Assembly: GCA_019114645.1 (NCBI GenBank)
Contig: DXFC01000155.1
Coordinates: 1-12,746 of the forward strand
Length of the DNA: 12,746 nucleotides
Origin: Candidatus Halomonas stercoripullorum
Lineage (GTDB): Bacteria; Pseudomonadota; Gammaproteobacteria; Pseudomonadales; Halomonadaceae
Direction: 5' to 3'
Below are positions 6,086 through 12,746 of the stretch, one piece after another. The notes under the pieces are model-generated. The model saw nothing but the letters and a program-made list of their open reading frames with translations, had not been told where the DNA came from and searched no databases. Positions within the stretch are counted from its first letter, which is position 1, and each line of letters starts with the position of its first letter. A program made the translations under genes and the position numbers.

Positions 6086-7831
6086 ATGAGCCAGTTTGCA
6101 ATCAACATGATCTTCGTCCTTGGGACCTTTGCGATCTATAGCGCAATCGCGATTTGGGCACGCGCCAAGAACACCCGGGACTTCTATATTGCAGGGGGTG
6201 AGGTACACCCCACTCTTAACGGCATGGCAACCGCGGCCGACTGGCTGTCAGCCGCCTCCTTCATTTCGGTGGCGGGCCTGATCTCCGTTGGCTACGTCAA
6301 CTCTGCCTTCATCATGGGCTGGACCGGCGGCTATGTGCTGCTGGCAACGCTGCTCGCCCCCTACCTGCGCCGCTTCGGCACTTATACCGTGCCGGACTTC
6401 GTCGGGACTCGCTACGACAGCAAAGGCGCCCGTGTTGTGGCGGTGATATGCCTGATTGTCGTTTCGCTCACCTACGTTATCGGCCAGATGACCGGCGCGG
6501 GTGTCGCATTCTCGCGCTTCCTTGAAGTCAGCAGCACCACCGGCCTGCTCATCTCGGCGGTAGTCGTCTTCCTCTATGCCGTACTTGGTGGCATGAAAGG
6601 GGTTACCTACACCCAGGTGGCACAGTACACCGTGCTGATTTTGGCCTTCACCATCCCGGCGATTTACCTGTCGCTGATGATGACAGGGCACTTCCTGCCA
6701 CAAACTGGCATGTGGGGTACGCACTCTGAATCCGGCGCCTACCTGATGCAGACTCTGAACGAAGTGGTACGTGATCTGGGCTTCCAGGACTACACCGCTG
6801 ATGTCAGCAACCGCTGGAACATGGTGCTGTTCACTCTGACCCTGATGGTGGGTACTGCTGGTCTGCCCCACGTCATCATCCGCTTCTTTACTGTCCCCAA
6901 TATTCAGGATGCTCGCTGGTCTGCTAGCTGGGCGCTGGTGTTCATCGCGCTGTTCTACACCACAGCACCGCCCCTGGCCGCCATGTCACGCCTCAACCTG
7001 ATTGAGACGATTTATCCGGACGGGGTTGATCAGCCAGCACTGGCGTACGAAGAGCGTCCGGAGTGGTTCCAGACCTGGGAAGATACCGGCTTGCTGGTAT
7101 TCGAGGACAAGAACAACGACGGTCGTATCCAGTTCTATAACGATGGCACCCTGCCCACCCCCAACGCTGACTACACTGCCCCTGAGGACTGGGCAGGCAA
7201 CGAGCTGACGGTCAACAACGACATCCTGGTTCTGGCCTTGCCTGAAATCGCCAACATGCCTGCTTTCCTGATCGGCTTGATGGCAGCGGGCGGGATTGCC
7301 GCGGCACTCTCCACGGCATCAGGTCTATTACTGGCGATATCGTCAGCGGTCAGTCATGACTTGCTTAAAAACACCTTGATGCCCAACCTGTCGGATCAAA
7401 GAGAAATGTTGTTTGCACGGATTTCCATGGTCGGTGCGATCCTGATAGCCACCTACCTGGGACTCAACCCACCCGGCTTTGCGGCGCAAACAGTAGCTCT
7501 CGCCTTCGGCATGGCGGCTTCTTCTATCTTCCCTGCGCTGGTACTGGGTATCTTCGCCCGCCGCATCAACAGCAAAGGGGCGATTGCCGGCATGGTATCG
7601 GGGGCACTGTTCACCGTCTGCTATATCTTCATGTACCTGGGCTGGTTCTTTATTCCGGATACCAACACCTTCCCGAACACGCCTGAGTACTGGATAATGG
7701 GTATCTCCCCACTCTCCGTCGGTGTTATCGGTGCCGCGATCAACATCACGGTTTCTACGCTGGTGTCCGTGAGCACCGAGAAGCCCTCTGATGAAGTTCA
7801 GAGAATGGTGCGCGCCGTACGCTACCCATAA
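6086..7831 (+). CDS. Sodium:solute symporter, VC_2705/ActP-like family
   Basis: This 581-residue protein of the SSS family has about 13 predicted membrane segments. Recognisable landmarks are NTRDFYIAGG and ATAADWLSAASFIS early on (first core helix), GGMKGVTYTQVAQ, GLPHVIIRFFTV, and ALSTASGLLLAISSAVSHDL (Ser409/Thr410 area), which in this fold contributes to the Na2 sodium site. The family couples sodium entry to uptake of small solutes. Acetate or another short organic acid is likely by relation to ActP, but the substrate cannot be read from sequence. Residues about 303-388 form a large hydrophilic insert before the Na2 helix, with an EF-hand-like loop DKNNDGRIQFYN (341-352). By the LeuT fold this insert should face the periplasm. 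It is the second gene of the operon with DUF4212 and is followed by a strong terminator. Confidence 0.92.
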   Translation: MSQFAINMIFVLGTFAIYSAIAIWARAKNTRDFYIAGGEVHPTLNGMATAADWLSAASFISVAGLISVGYVNSAFIMGWTGGYVLLATLLAPYLRRFGTYTVPDFVGTRYDSKGARVVAVICLIVVSLTYVIGQMTGAGVAFSRFLEVSSTTGLLISAVVVFLYAVLGGMKGVTYTQVAQYTVLILAFTIPAIYLSLMMTGHFLPQTGMWGTHSESGAYLMQTLNEVVRDLGFQDYTADVSNRWNMVLFTLTLMVGTAGLPHVIIRFFTVPNIQDARWSASWALVFIALFYTTAPPLAAMSRLNLIETIYPDGVDQPALAYEERPEWFQTWEDTGLLVFEDKNNDGRIQFYNDGTLPTPNADYTAPEDWAGNELTVNNDILVLALPEIANMPAFLIGLMAAGGIAAALSTASGLLLAISSAVSHDLLKNTLMPNLSDQREMLFARISMVGAILIATYLGLNPPGFAAQTVALAFGMAASSIFPALVLGIFARRINSKGAIAGMVSGALFTVCYIFMYLGWFFIPDTNTFPNTPEYWIMGISPLSVGVIGAAINITVSTLVSVSTEKPSDEVQRMVRAVRYP

Positions 7832-7862
7832 AAAACTACTCTTCTGTTAACGCTTGATGTAC

Positions 7863-7891
7863 AGTGGGCTTCTTCGGAAGCCCACTTTTTT
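7863..7891 (+). terminator. Rho-independent terminator of the symporter operon
   Basis: A perfect 10-bp stem (AGTGGGCTTC / GAAGCCCACT) closes a TTCG tetraloop on a C-G pair and runs into six T residues (7886-7891). The element lies 31 bases after the symporter stop. The C(UUCG)G loop makes the hairpin especially stable. It has no T tract on the other strand, so it works in the plus direction only. Confidence 0.95.
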
Positions 7892-7933
7892 ATTACATAT
7901 CTAAGTTGCGATACTTCATAGCGAGATAGCTGT

Positions 7934-8434
7934 ATGATCTGGAATCTAATCGGCGTTTTAATCTCTGGCCTTTCCATGGGGGGCATTGCCGCGCTTCTGG
8001 TCAAAATCAGCCGTAAACGCTTGCCACGGTGGATAATACCTATCGCCGCAGGCCTCGGGATGTTCGGCTATCTGATGTACTATGACTTCGCCTGGTATGG
8101 CTGGAAACAGAGCCAGCTACCGGATGGCGTGACAATACTGGAAGAGCAACGTAATAGTACTTTCTTTCGGCCCTGGAGTTATGTAACACCCGCCGTCAAC
8201 TACTTCTCCTTTATTGACGATGACTACCGGAGCTTTCAGCAAAACGGACAACATCTTATTCAATATTATTATTATGAGATGTTCCATGAGTACAAGGACC
8301 GGCTGGAAACCACACTCTATATCATGAACTGTGAAGAAGCCGAGCAGGTTCAGTTGGATGAGAACCGCTCAGTTGCTGGTCAACCCGAACCTATCGAGCG
8401 CAATAGCCTCCTCCACCGCACCCTCTGTCCCTGA
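7934..8434 (+). CDS. Uncharacterised membrane protein with two N-terminal membrane helices
   Basis: I do not recognise this 166-residue protein. It has two hydrophobic helices (about 2-23 and 33-50) joined by a positively charged turn (KISRKRLPRW), so by the positive-inside rule the turn is cytoplasmic and both N and C termini face the periplasm. The remaining ~115 residues are polar and aromatic, with PWSYVTPAVNYFSF (80-93), a run of four Tyr (111-114) and two Cys (133, 165). It begins 43 bases after the symporter terminator, preceded only by a weak GAGAT RBS, and ends 105 bases before the sensor kinase. Its position suggests a link to transport or to sensing by the kinase, but that is inference. 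Codon use looks slightly more AT-rich than in the kinase. The reading frame itself is credible. Confidence 0.75.
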   Translation: MIWNLIGVLISGLSMGGIAALLVKISRKRLPRWIIPIAAGLGMFGYLMYYDFAWYGWKQSQLPDGVTILEEQRNSTFFRPWSYVTPAVNYFSFIDDDYRSFQQNGQHLIQYYYYEMFHEYKDRLETTLYIMNCEEAEQVQLDENRSVAGQPEPIERNSLLHRTLCP

Positions 8435-8484
8435 ATCCAATAGTGGCAGGCTGGGCAGGATCCGCGATACAGATCACACCCTGC

Positions 8485-8534
8485 CTGCTCTCTCGGTCGT
8501 ATTGCCTTAGAATAGCGCCAGACTTGAGGGAGAG
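8485..8534 (+). promoter_or_regulatory. Candidate promoter and RBS of the sensor kinase gene
   Basis: TAGAAT (8508-8513) matches five of six bases of the -10 consensus; a weak CTGCTC (8485-8490) lies 17 bases upstream. GAGGGAGAG (8526-8534) is a strong Shine-Dalgarno sequence five bases before ATG 8540. Upstream (8445-8485) are two GGCAGG copies and one CCTGCC, which could form alternative weak hairpins but have no T tract. Confidence 0.4.
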
Positions 8535-8539
8535 CTTCC

Positions 8540-11500
8540 ATGTTTGCAGGCTGGCTGCTGGTAGCCGTATCGCTGCTCTATATCGCCACGCTATTTGGCA
8601 TCGCCTGGCTGGGGGACCGCAACGCCCGTCGTCACGGCGCCAGTCGCAAGCGGCCGGCGATTTATATCCTGGCGCTGGCCATTTACTGTACCTCGTGGAG
8701 TTTTTATGGCGCCGTCGGCCAGGCGGCTACCGCCGGCTGGTCCTTTGCCAGCATCTATGTCGGCCCCATTCTGACCTTCCTGCTGTTTTGGCCGGTGCTG
8801 GCCAAGATGATTCGTGTCGCCAAGCGCCAGAACATTACTTCGATTGCCGACTTTATCGCCTCACGCTACGGCAAGACCCAGTCACTGGCCGCCTTTGCCA
8901 GCCTGGTGGCATTGGTCGGCACGCTGCCTTATATCGCCCTGCAACTCAAGGCGGTATCCACGTCTTTTGCTGTGCTGACGGACGCGACGGACATTACCCA
9001 CACTCCGCTGTTCGCCGACACGGCCTTTTTCGTTGCCTTATTGATGGCTGCTTTCGCCATCCTCTTCGGCACCCGTCATACCGATGCGACAGAGCACCAT
9101 GAAGGCCTGATTCATGCCGTTGCCTTTGAATCGCTAGTCAAGCTGATCGCCTTTCTGGTGTTGGGTATTTACGTCACCTGGGGGCTATTCGATGGGATCG
9201 GCGAATTAATGGCTTTGGCCGATACCCACCTGGAACTACAGCGTCAGCTTACCGAGCAGAGCTTCGGCCGCGGTTTCTGGGCACAGACCCTGCTCGCCAT
9301 GCTGGCGATCTTTTGCCTGCCGCGCCAGTTCCATGTTGCCGTAGTGGAAAACACCCATCCCAACGACGCCGCCAAGGCACGCTGGCTGTTTCCGCTCTAC
9401 CTGGTTGCTTTTGCCTTTTTCATCCTGCCGATTACCGCTGCCGGCCTGGCCCTGTTTCCCGATGGTTCCGTGGAACCCGACTCCTTTGTGCTGGCCCTGC
9501 CCATGGCGGCCGGCCAGGAGTGGCTAACGCTCTTGACCTATATCGGCGGTTTTTCTGCGGCTACCGGCATGGTCATCGTGGCTACGGTAGCGGTATCGAT
9601 CATGATTTCCAACGAGATCGTCATTCCGCTACTTTTTCGGTTACGCTGGCTGGACGATCGTCCCCGTGACTACGGCCGCCTGGTACTCCAGGCCCGACGT
9701 ATCACCATCCTGGCCATTGTAGCTCTGGCCTACGGTTTCTATCACCTTATCGGCGAGCTCACCTCGCTGGCGTCTATCGGCATGCTCTCGTTCGCTGCGG
9801 CGGCACAGTTCGCTCCAGCACTGATCGGTGGCCTCTACTGGAAACGTGGCAACCGGCTGGGGGTCATCGTCGGCATGAATGCTGGCTTTGCCCTCTGGGC
9901 CTATAGCCTGCTGATGCCGGCCATGATTCATGCTGGCGTATTGCCCCTGTCCTGGCTCGTCGGCGGCCCTCTTGGTCACCCCTGGCTGAGCCCAACCTCA
10001 CTATTCGGCTTCAGCTTTGGTGACGCCTTCACCCATGGGGTCATGCTCTCGCTCGGCGTCAACCTGTTCTGCTATATCTTCGTCTCCCAGATCACCTCGC
10101 AGCGGGTAGTCGAGCGTATTCAGGCTTCCTTGTTCGTCGACAGCGTCGAAACACGCCAGACTTCGGTCAACCGCCTGTGGACCGGCGCCACCACGGTGGG
10201 TGATCTCAAGGTGCTCTGCGAGCGTTTTCTCGCCGCCGGCCAGGTGGTGCGTGCTTTCGATGATTATGCCCTGCGTACCGGCAAGCCACTCGAAGATGGT
10301 AACCGCGCCTCTATCGATGTCATCCAGTTTACCGAGCGCTTTCTGGCCTCGGTGCTTGGTGCTTCCTCGGCACGCATCGTCGTCAATTCGGCACTCCAGG
10401 GGCGTGGTATCGGCATCTCCGACGTCATCTCCATCGTCGACGAGGCGTCACAGGTCCTGGAGTTCAACCGTGCCCTGTTGCAGGCCACCATCGAGAATAT
10501 CAATCAGGGCATTAGTGTGGTTGATCAGAATATGCGCCTGGTGGTGTGGAACCAGCGTTACCTGGAACTGTTCCATTTCCCTGATCGCCTGATACGGGTC
10601 GGGGCACCCATTGACAAGATTTTTCGTTATAACGCACATAACGGCGAATACGGTCCCGGCGACCCGGAAGAGCATGTCCAACTGCTGATTGACAACATCC
10701 GCGAAGGCCTGCCACACCGCTACGTACGCTATCGTCAGGATGACAGCGTCCTGGAAGTCCAGGGTAATCCCATGCCGGGTGGCGGTTTCGTCTACACCTA
10801 TCAGGACATCACTCAGCAAAAACGTATCGAAGAAGCGCTGATCCGCTCCGAGAACAACATTCGTATCTACACCGACAATGTGCCGGCACTAATCGCTTAC
10901 TTTGACAAGGAGTGCCGCTACCTTTTCACCAACCGCGCCTACGAGCAGGCGTTTCGCATCGATCGCAACGAAGTCATCGGCAAACACGTCGACAGCGTTA
11001 TCAGTGGCCAGATGGCGCATGAACGCGCCCCCTGGATTCGTCGCACCCTGGCCGGTGAGCGGGTCAGCTTCGAAGTTTCCCTGCCCTCGGGTGAAGCGCT
11101 GCGCTACATGCTGGTCACCTATACCCCACACTTTGGTGATAACGGCGCAATCCTGGGTTTCTTTGCACTCTATCAGGATATTACCGAGCGACGGCTGGCT
11201 GAGATCGCCCTCAAGGAAACCAACGAAACCCTGGAAGAGCGGGTACGCGAACGCACCCAGGCGCTCTCGGAGGCCAACCTGTTACTGCGCCAGGAGAACC
11301 GCGTGCGGGCTGAAGCCGAACAAGCACTGCGCCAGGCAAAGCAGGTGGCCGAAACCGCCAACGCTTCGAAGACCCGCTTTTTGGCTGCGGCCAGCCACGA
11401 TCTGCTACAGCCGCTGAACGCTGCACGCCTGTTCACCTCAGCGTTGGCTCACGATATGGATGCCCAGGAGATGAAGCGTACCATCGGGCATATCGACAAT

Positions 11501-12484
11501 TCTTTGCAGGCAGCCGAAGAGCTGCTGGGTACCTTGCTCGATATTTCCAAGCTCGACGCTGGGGCACTCACTCCCCGGCGCACTCACTTTGCGCTAGCCG
11601 ACATCTTTGCGCCACTGCGTGCCGAGTTTGCTGTGATGGCCGAAGATCGCGGGCTCGATCTTGTGGTGGTACCCACGCTCGCCTGGGTCGACAGCGACCC
11701 GCAGATGTTGCGCCGGATCATCCAGAACTTCCTCTCCAACGCCTTACGCTACACCCAGGAGGGGCGGGTCCTGCTGGGTTGTCGGCGCAGTGACTCACGT
11801 CTCGTTATAGAAGTCTGGGATACCGGACCCGGCATTCCTGAATCCAAGCAGGCGGAGATTTTCCAGGAGTTTCGTCGCCTGGATCAGGCATCGCGTCACA
11901 AGGAGAGCGAAAAAGGTTTGGGACTTGGCCTTTCGATTGCCGAACGCATGAGTCGCGTGCTCGACCATCCCCTCAAGGTGTACTCACGTGTCGGTGCCGG
12001 CACCATGTTTTCGGTCAGTGTCCCCCGGGTTGCAACGCGCCAGAGCGTGCCTGATGAAGATCAGGTCGCACCACGCCGCGCGGGCAACAAGTTGCTGGGC
12101 AGCCGGATTCTCTGTATCGATAACGAAACGCTGATCCTTGAAGGCATGAAAGCCATGCTCTCGCGCTGGGGCTGTGACGTTTATACGGCTACCACCATTG
12201 GCAGCGCCAAAGCAGTGGTACGCAATATGGAGAGTGAACCGGACGCGATTCTCGCTGACTACCACCTGGATGACGGGGTAACCGGCATGATGGCACTGGA
12301 AGTCTTGAGTGAGCGGTTACAGGGTGCTGTACCGGGTATCGTGATCACAGCTGACCGCACCGAAGAGGTCGCCGAGGAGATACGTCGCGGCGGTTATTAT
12401 CTGCTGCAAAAGCCGGTGCGCCCCGCTGCACTGCGTGCCCTCCTGACCCGCATGTTACAGGCCAACCGCGCCCCCGGCGGTTAG
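8540..12484 (+). CDS. crbS: Hybrid sensor histidine kinase with SSS transporter-like domain (CrbS/MxtR-like)
   Basis: The 1314-residue protein starts with a sodium:solute symporter-like membrane domain (about 1-525, many helices). A linker and a PAS domain follow (about 640-755; begins near LLQATIENINQGISVVD, ends YTYQDIT), then a second PAS (about 770-885; ends YQDITERR), a charged coiled coil (about 886-945), HisKA with phospho-accepting His953 in ASHDLLQPLNAARLF, and HATPase (Asn1067 in the N box, DTGPGIP from Asp1094, GLGLGLS from Gly1126). A C-terminal REC domain has Asp1240 (ADYHL) and Lys1291 (LLQKPV). All kinase residues needed for activity are present. In REC the Mg2+-binding acid pair reads Asp1194-Asn1195. 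This build matches CrbS (Vibrio) and MxtR (Pseudomonas), which with CrbR/ErdR switch on acetate-use genes. The LuxR-type regulator downstream is the likely partner. Whether the membrane domain transports or only senses is open. Confidence 0.88.
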   Translation: MFAGWLLVAVSLLYIATLFGIAWLGDRNARRHGASRKRPAIYILALAIYCTSWSFYGAVGQAATAGWSFASIYVGPILTFLLFWPVLAKMIRVAKRQNITSIADFIASRYGKTQSLAAFASLVALVGTLPYIALQLKAVSTSFAVLTDATDITHTPLFADTAFFVALLMAAFAILFGTRHTDATEHHEGLIHAVAFESLVKLIAFLVLGIYVTWGLFDGIGELMALADTHLELQRQLTEQSFGRGFWAQTLLAMLAIFCLPRQFHVAVVENTHPNDAAKARWLFPLYLVAFAFFILPITAAGLALFPDGSVEPDSFVLALPMAAGQEWLTLLTYIGGFSAATGMVIVATVAVSIMISNEIVIPLLFRLRWLDDRPRDYGRLVLQARRITILAIVALAYGFYHLIGELTSLASIGMLSFAAAAQFAPALIGGLYWKRGNRLGVIVGMNAGFALWAYSLLMPAMIHAGVLPLSWLVGGPLGHPWLSPTSLFGFSFGDAFTHGVMLSLGVNLFCYIFVSQITSQRVVERIQASLFVDSVETRQTSVNRLWTGATTVGDLKVLCERFLAAGQVVRAFDDYALRTGKPLEDGNRASIDVIQFTERFLASVLGASSARIVVNSALQGRGIGISDVISIVDEASQVLEFNRALLQATIENINQGISVVDQNMRLVVWNQRYLELFHFPDRLIRVGAPIDKIFRYNAHNGEYGPGDPEEHVQLLIDNIREGLPHRYVRYRQDDSVLEVQGNPMPGGGFVYTYQDITQQKRIEEALIRSENNIRIYTDNVPALIAYFDKECRYLFTNRAYEQAFRIDRNEVIGKHVDSVISGQMAHERAPWIRRTLAGERVSFEVSLPSGEALRYMLVTYTPHFGDNGAILGFFALYQDITERRLAEIALKETNETLEERVRERTQALSEANLLLRQENRVRAEAEQALRQAKQVAETANASKTRFLAAASHDLLQPLNAARLFTSALAHDMDAQEMKRTIGHIDNSLQAAEELLGTLLDISKLDAGALTPRRTHFALADIFAPLRAEFAVMAEDRGLDLVVVPTLAWVDSDPQMLRRIIQNFLSNALRYTQEGRVLLGCRRSDSRLVIEVWDTGPGIPESKQAEIFQEFRRLDQASRHKESEKGLGLGLSIAERMSRVLDHPLKVYSRVGAGTMFSVSVPRVATRQSVPDEDQVAPRRAGNKLLGSRILCIDNETLILEGMKAMLSRWGCDVYTATTIGSAKAVVRNMESEPDAILADYHLDDGVTGMMALEVLSERLQGAVPGIVITADRTEEVAEEIRRGGYYLLQKPVRPAALRALLTRMLQANRAPGG

Positions 12485-12503
12485 CCAATACACCCGCATA
12501 ACA

Positions 12504-12533
12504 AAAAACCCATGCCACAGGGCATGGGTTTTT
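12504..12533. terminator. Bidirectional rho-independent terminator between kinase and response regulator
   Basis: CCCATGCC (12509-12516) and GGCATGGG (12521-12528) form a perfect 8-bp stem around the loop ACAG. The stem is extended by five A residues on the left and five T residues on the right. Because of the flanking A and T tracts it can end transcription from both sides, which fits the convergent genes (kinase stop 12484, regulator stop 12556). Confidence 0.95.
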
Positions 12534-12555
12534 GCATGAAGCCGCAAGTGAGAGT

Positions 12556-12746
12556 TCAAGACTCCACTTTCGGTGGCTCCACCTCAAGCTTCTGCGCCGC
12601 AATGACCGCCTGGGTACGCGAGTGCACGCCCAGTTTGCGTAAAATCGCGGTGACGTGAGCCTTGATGGTGGCTTCGGAAACATTCAACTCATAGGCAATC
12701 TGCTTGTTGAGCAGCCCTTCGGTCAGTATATTGAGCACGCGGAATT
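12556..12746 (-). CDS. LuxR-type response regulator, C-terminal HTH (N-terminal part outside window)
   Basis: Read on the minus strand from the window edge, the frame gives FRVLNILTEGLLNKQIAYEL and continues NVSEATIKAHVTAILRKLGV to a stop at 12556-12558. This is the GerE/LuxR helix-turn-helix of a NarL-family regulator: the NKQIAYELNVSEATIKAHV part is the DNA-binding helix pair. About 62 residues are visible, and the receiver domain would lie to the right of the window. The last residues (LEVEPPKVES) form a short tail. Being convergent with the hybrid kinase, it is probably its cognate regulator (CrbR/ErdR-like), which in related bacteria activates acs and related genes. That assignment rests on context because the receiver domain is not visible. 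Confidence 0.88.
   Translation of the reverse strand, partial: FRVLNILTEGLLNKQIAYELNVSEATIKAHVTAILRKLGVHSRTQAVIAAQKLEVEPPKVES

Noticed and set aside
6248..6871. Minus-strand ORF (207 codons) inside the symporter gene
   Set aside because: The composition (many His, Gln, Gly) is that of the reverse complement of membrane-protein codons; no RBS or family match.
8443..9102. Plus-strand ORF (219 codons) overlapping the start of the sensor kinase gene
   Set aside because: It is out of frame with the kinase, covers its promoter and membrane-domain start, and its translation is typical of a frame shadow (rich in Arg, His, Gly).
1..12746. Mobile elements, CRISPR arrays, tRNA or rRNA genes
   Set aside because: No transposase or integrase sequence, no regularly spaced repeats, and no RNA gene landmarks were seen in the window.

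Overview
The window looks like chromosomal DNA of a gammaproteobacterium, most likely Halomonadaceae (Halomonas or a relative) or a near neighbour such as Pseudomonas. This rests on the GC-rich coding sequence, the hemN-anr pair, a TtcA very close to the enterobacterial enzyme, and the symporter and CrbS/CrbR-type sensor genes. The genus is an inference. I see no mobile element, CRISPR array, rRNA or tRNA.

Left part (1-2612): the 3' end of hemN (anaerobic haem synthesis) is followed by anr, an FNR-type oxygen-sensing regulator with all four cluster cysteines. The anr start region carries an exact 14-bp tandem duplication that creates a tiny leader ORF whose stop overlaps the anr start codon. 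Convergent to anr is ttcA (tRNA C32 2-thiolation).

Middle part (2691-7831): two minus-strand genes encode a large cNMP-like/CBS/DUF294 nucleotidyltransferase protein and a DEDD-type 3'-5' exonuclease in which the usual catalytic His is Asn. They are divergent from a two-gene plus-strand operon for a DUF4212 small subunit and a sodium:solute symporter of the VC_2705/ActP-like family. The two sides are separated by about 630 bp of AT-rich, gene-free DNA with several short repeats, presumably a shared control region. The symporter carries an EF-hand-like loop in a large insert expected to be periplasmic. The operon ends in a strong terminator with a UUCG tetraloop.

Right part (7934-12746): an unrecognised small membrane protein precedes a 1314-residue hybrid sensor kinase (SSS transporter-like membrane domain, two PAS domains, HisKA, HATPase, REC) that resembles CrbS/MxtR. 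A bidirectional terminator separates it from the convergent 3' end of a LuxR-type response regulator, probably its partner (CrbR/ErdR-like). In Vibrio and Pseudomonas this type of system controls acetate use, which fits the neighbouring symporter operon.

The most interesting unexplained parts are the DUF294/exonuclease pair facing the symporter, the decoy start in front of anr, and the uncharacterised protein between symporter and kinase.
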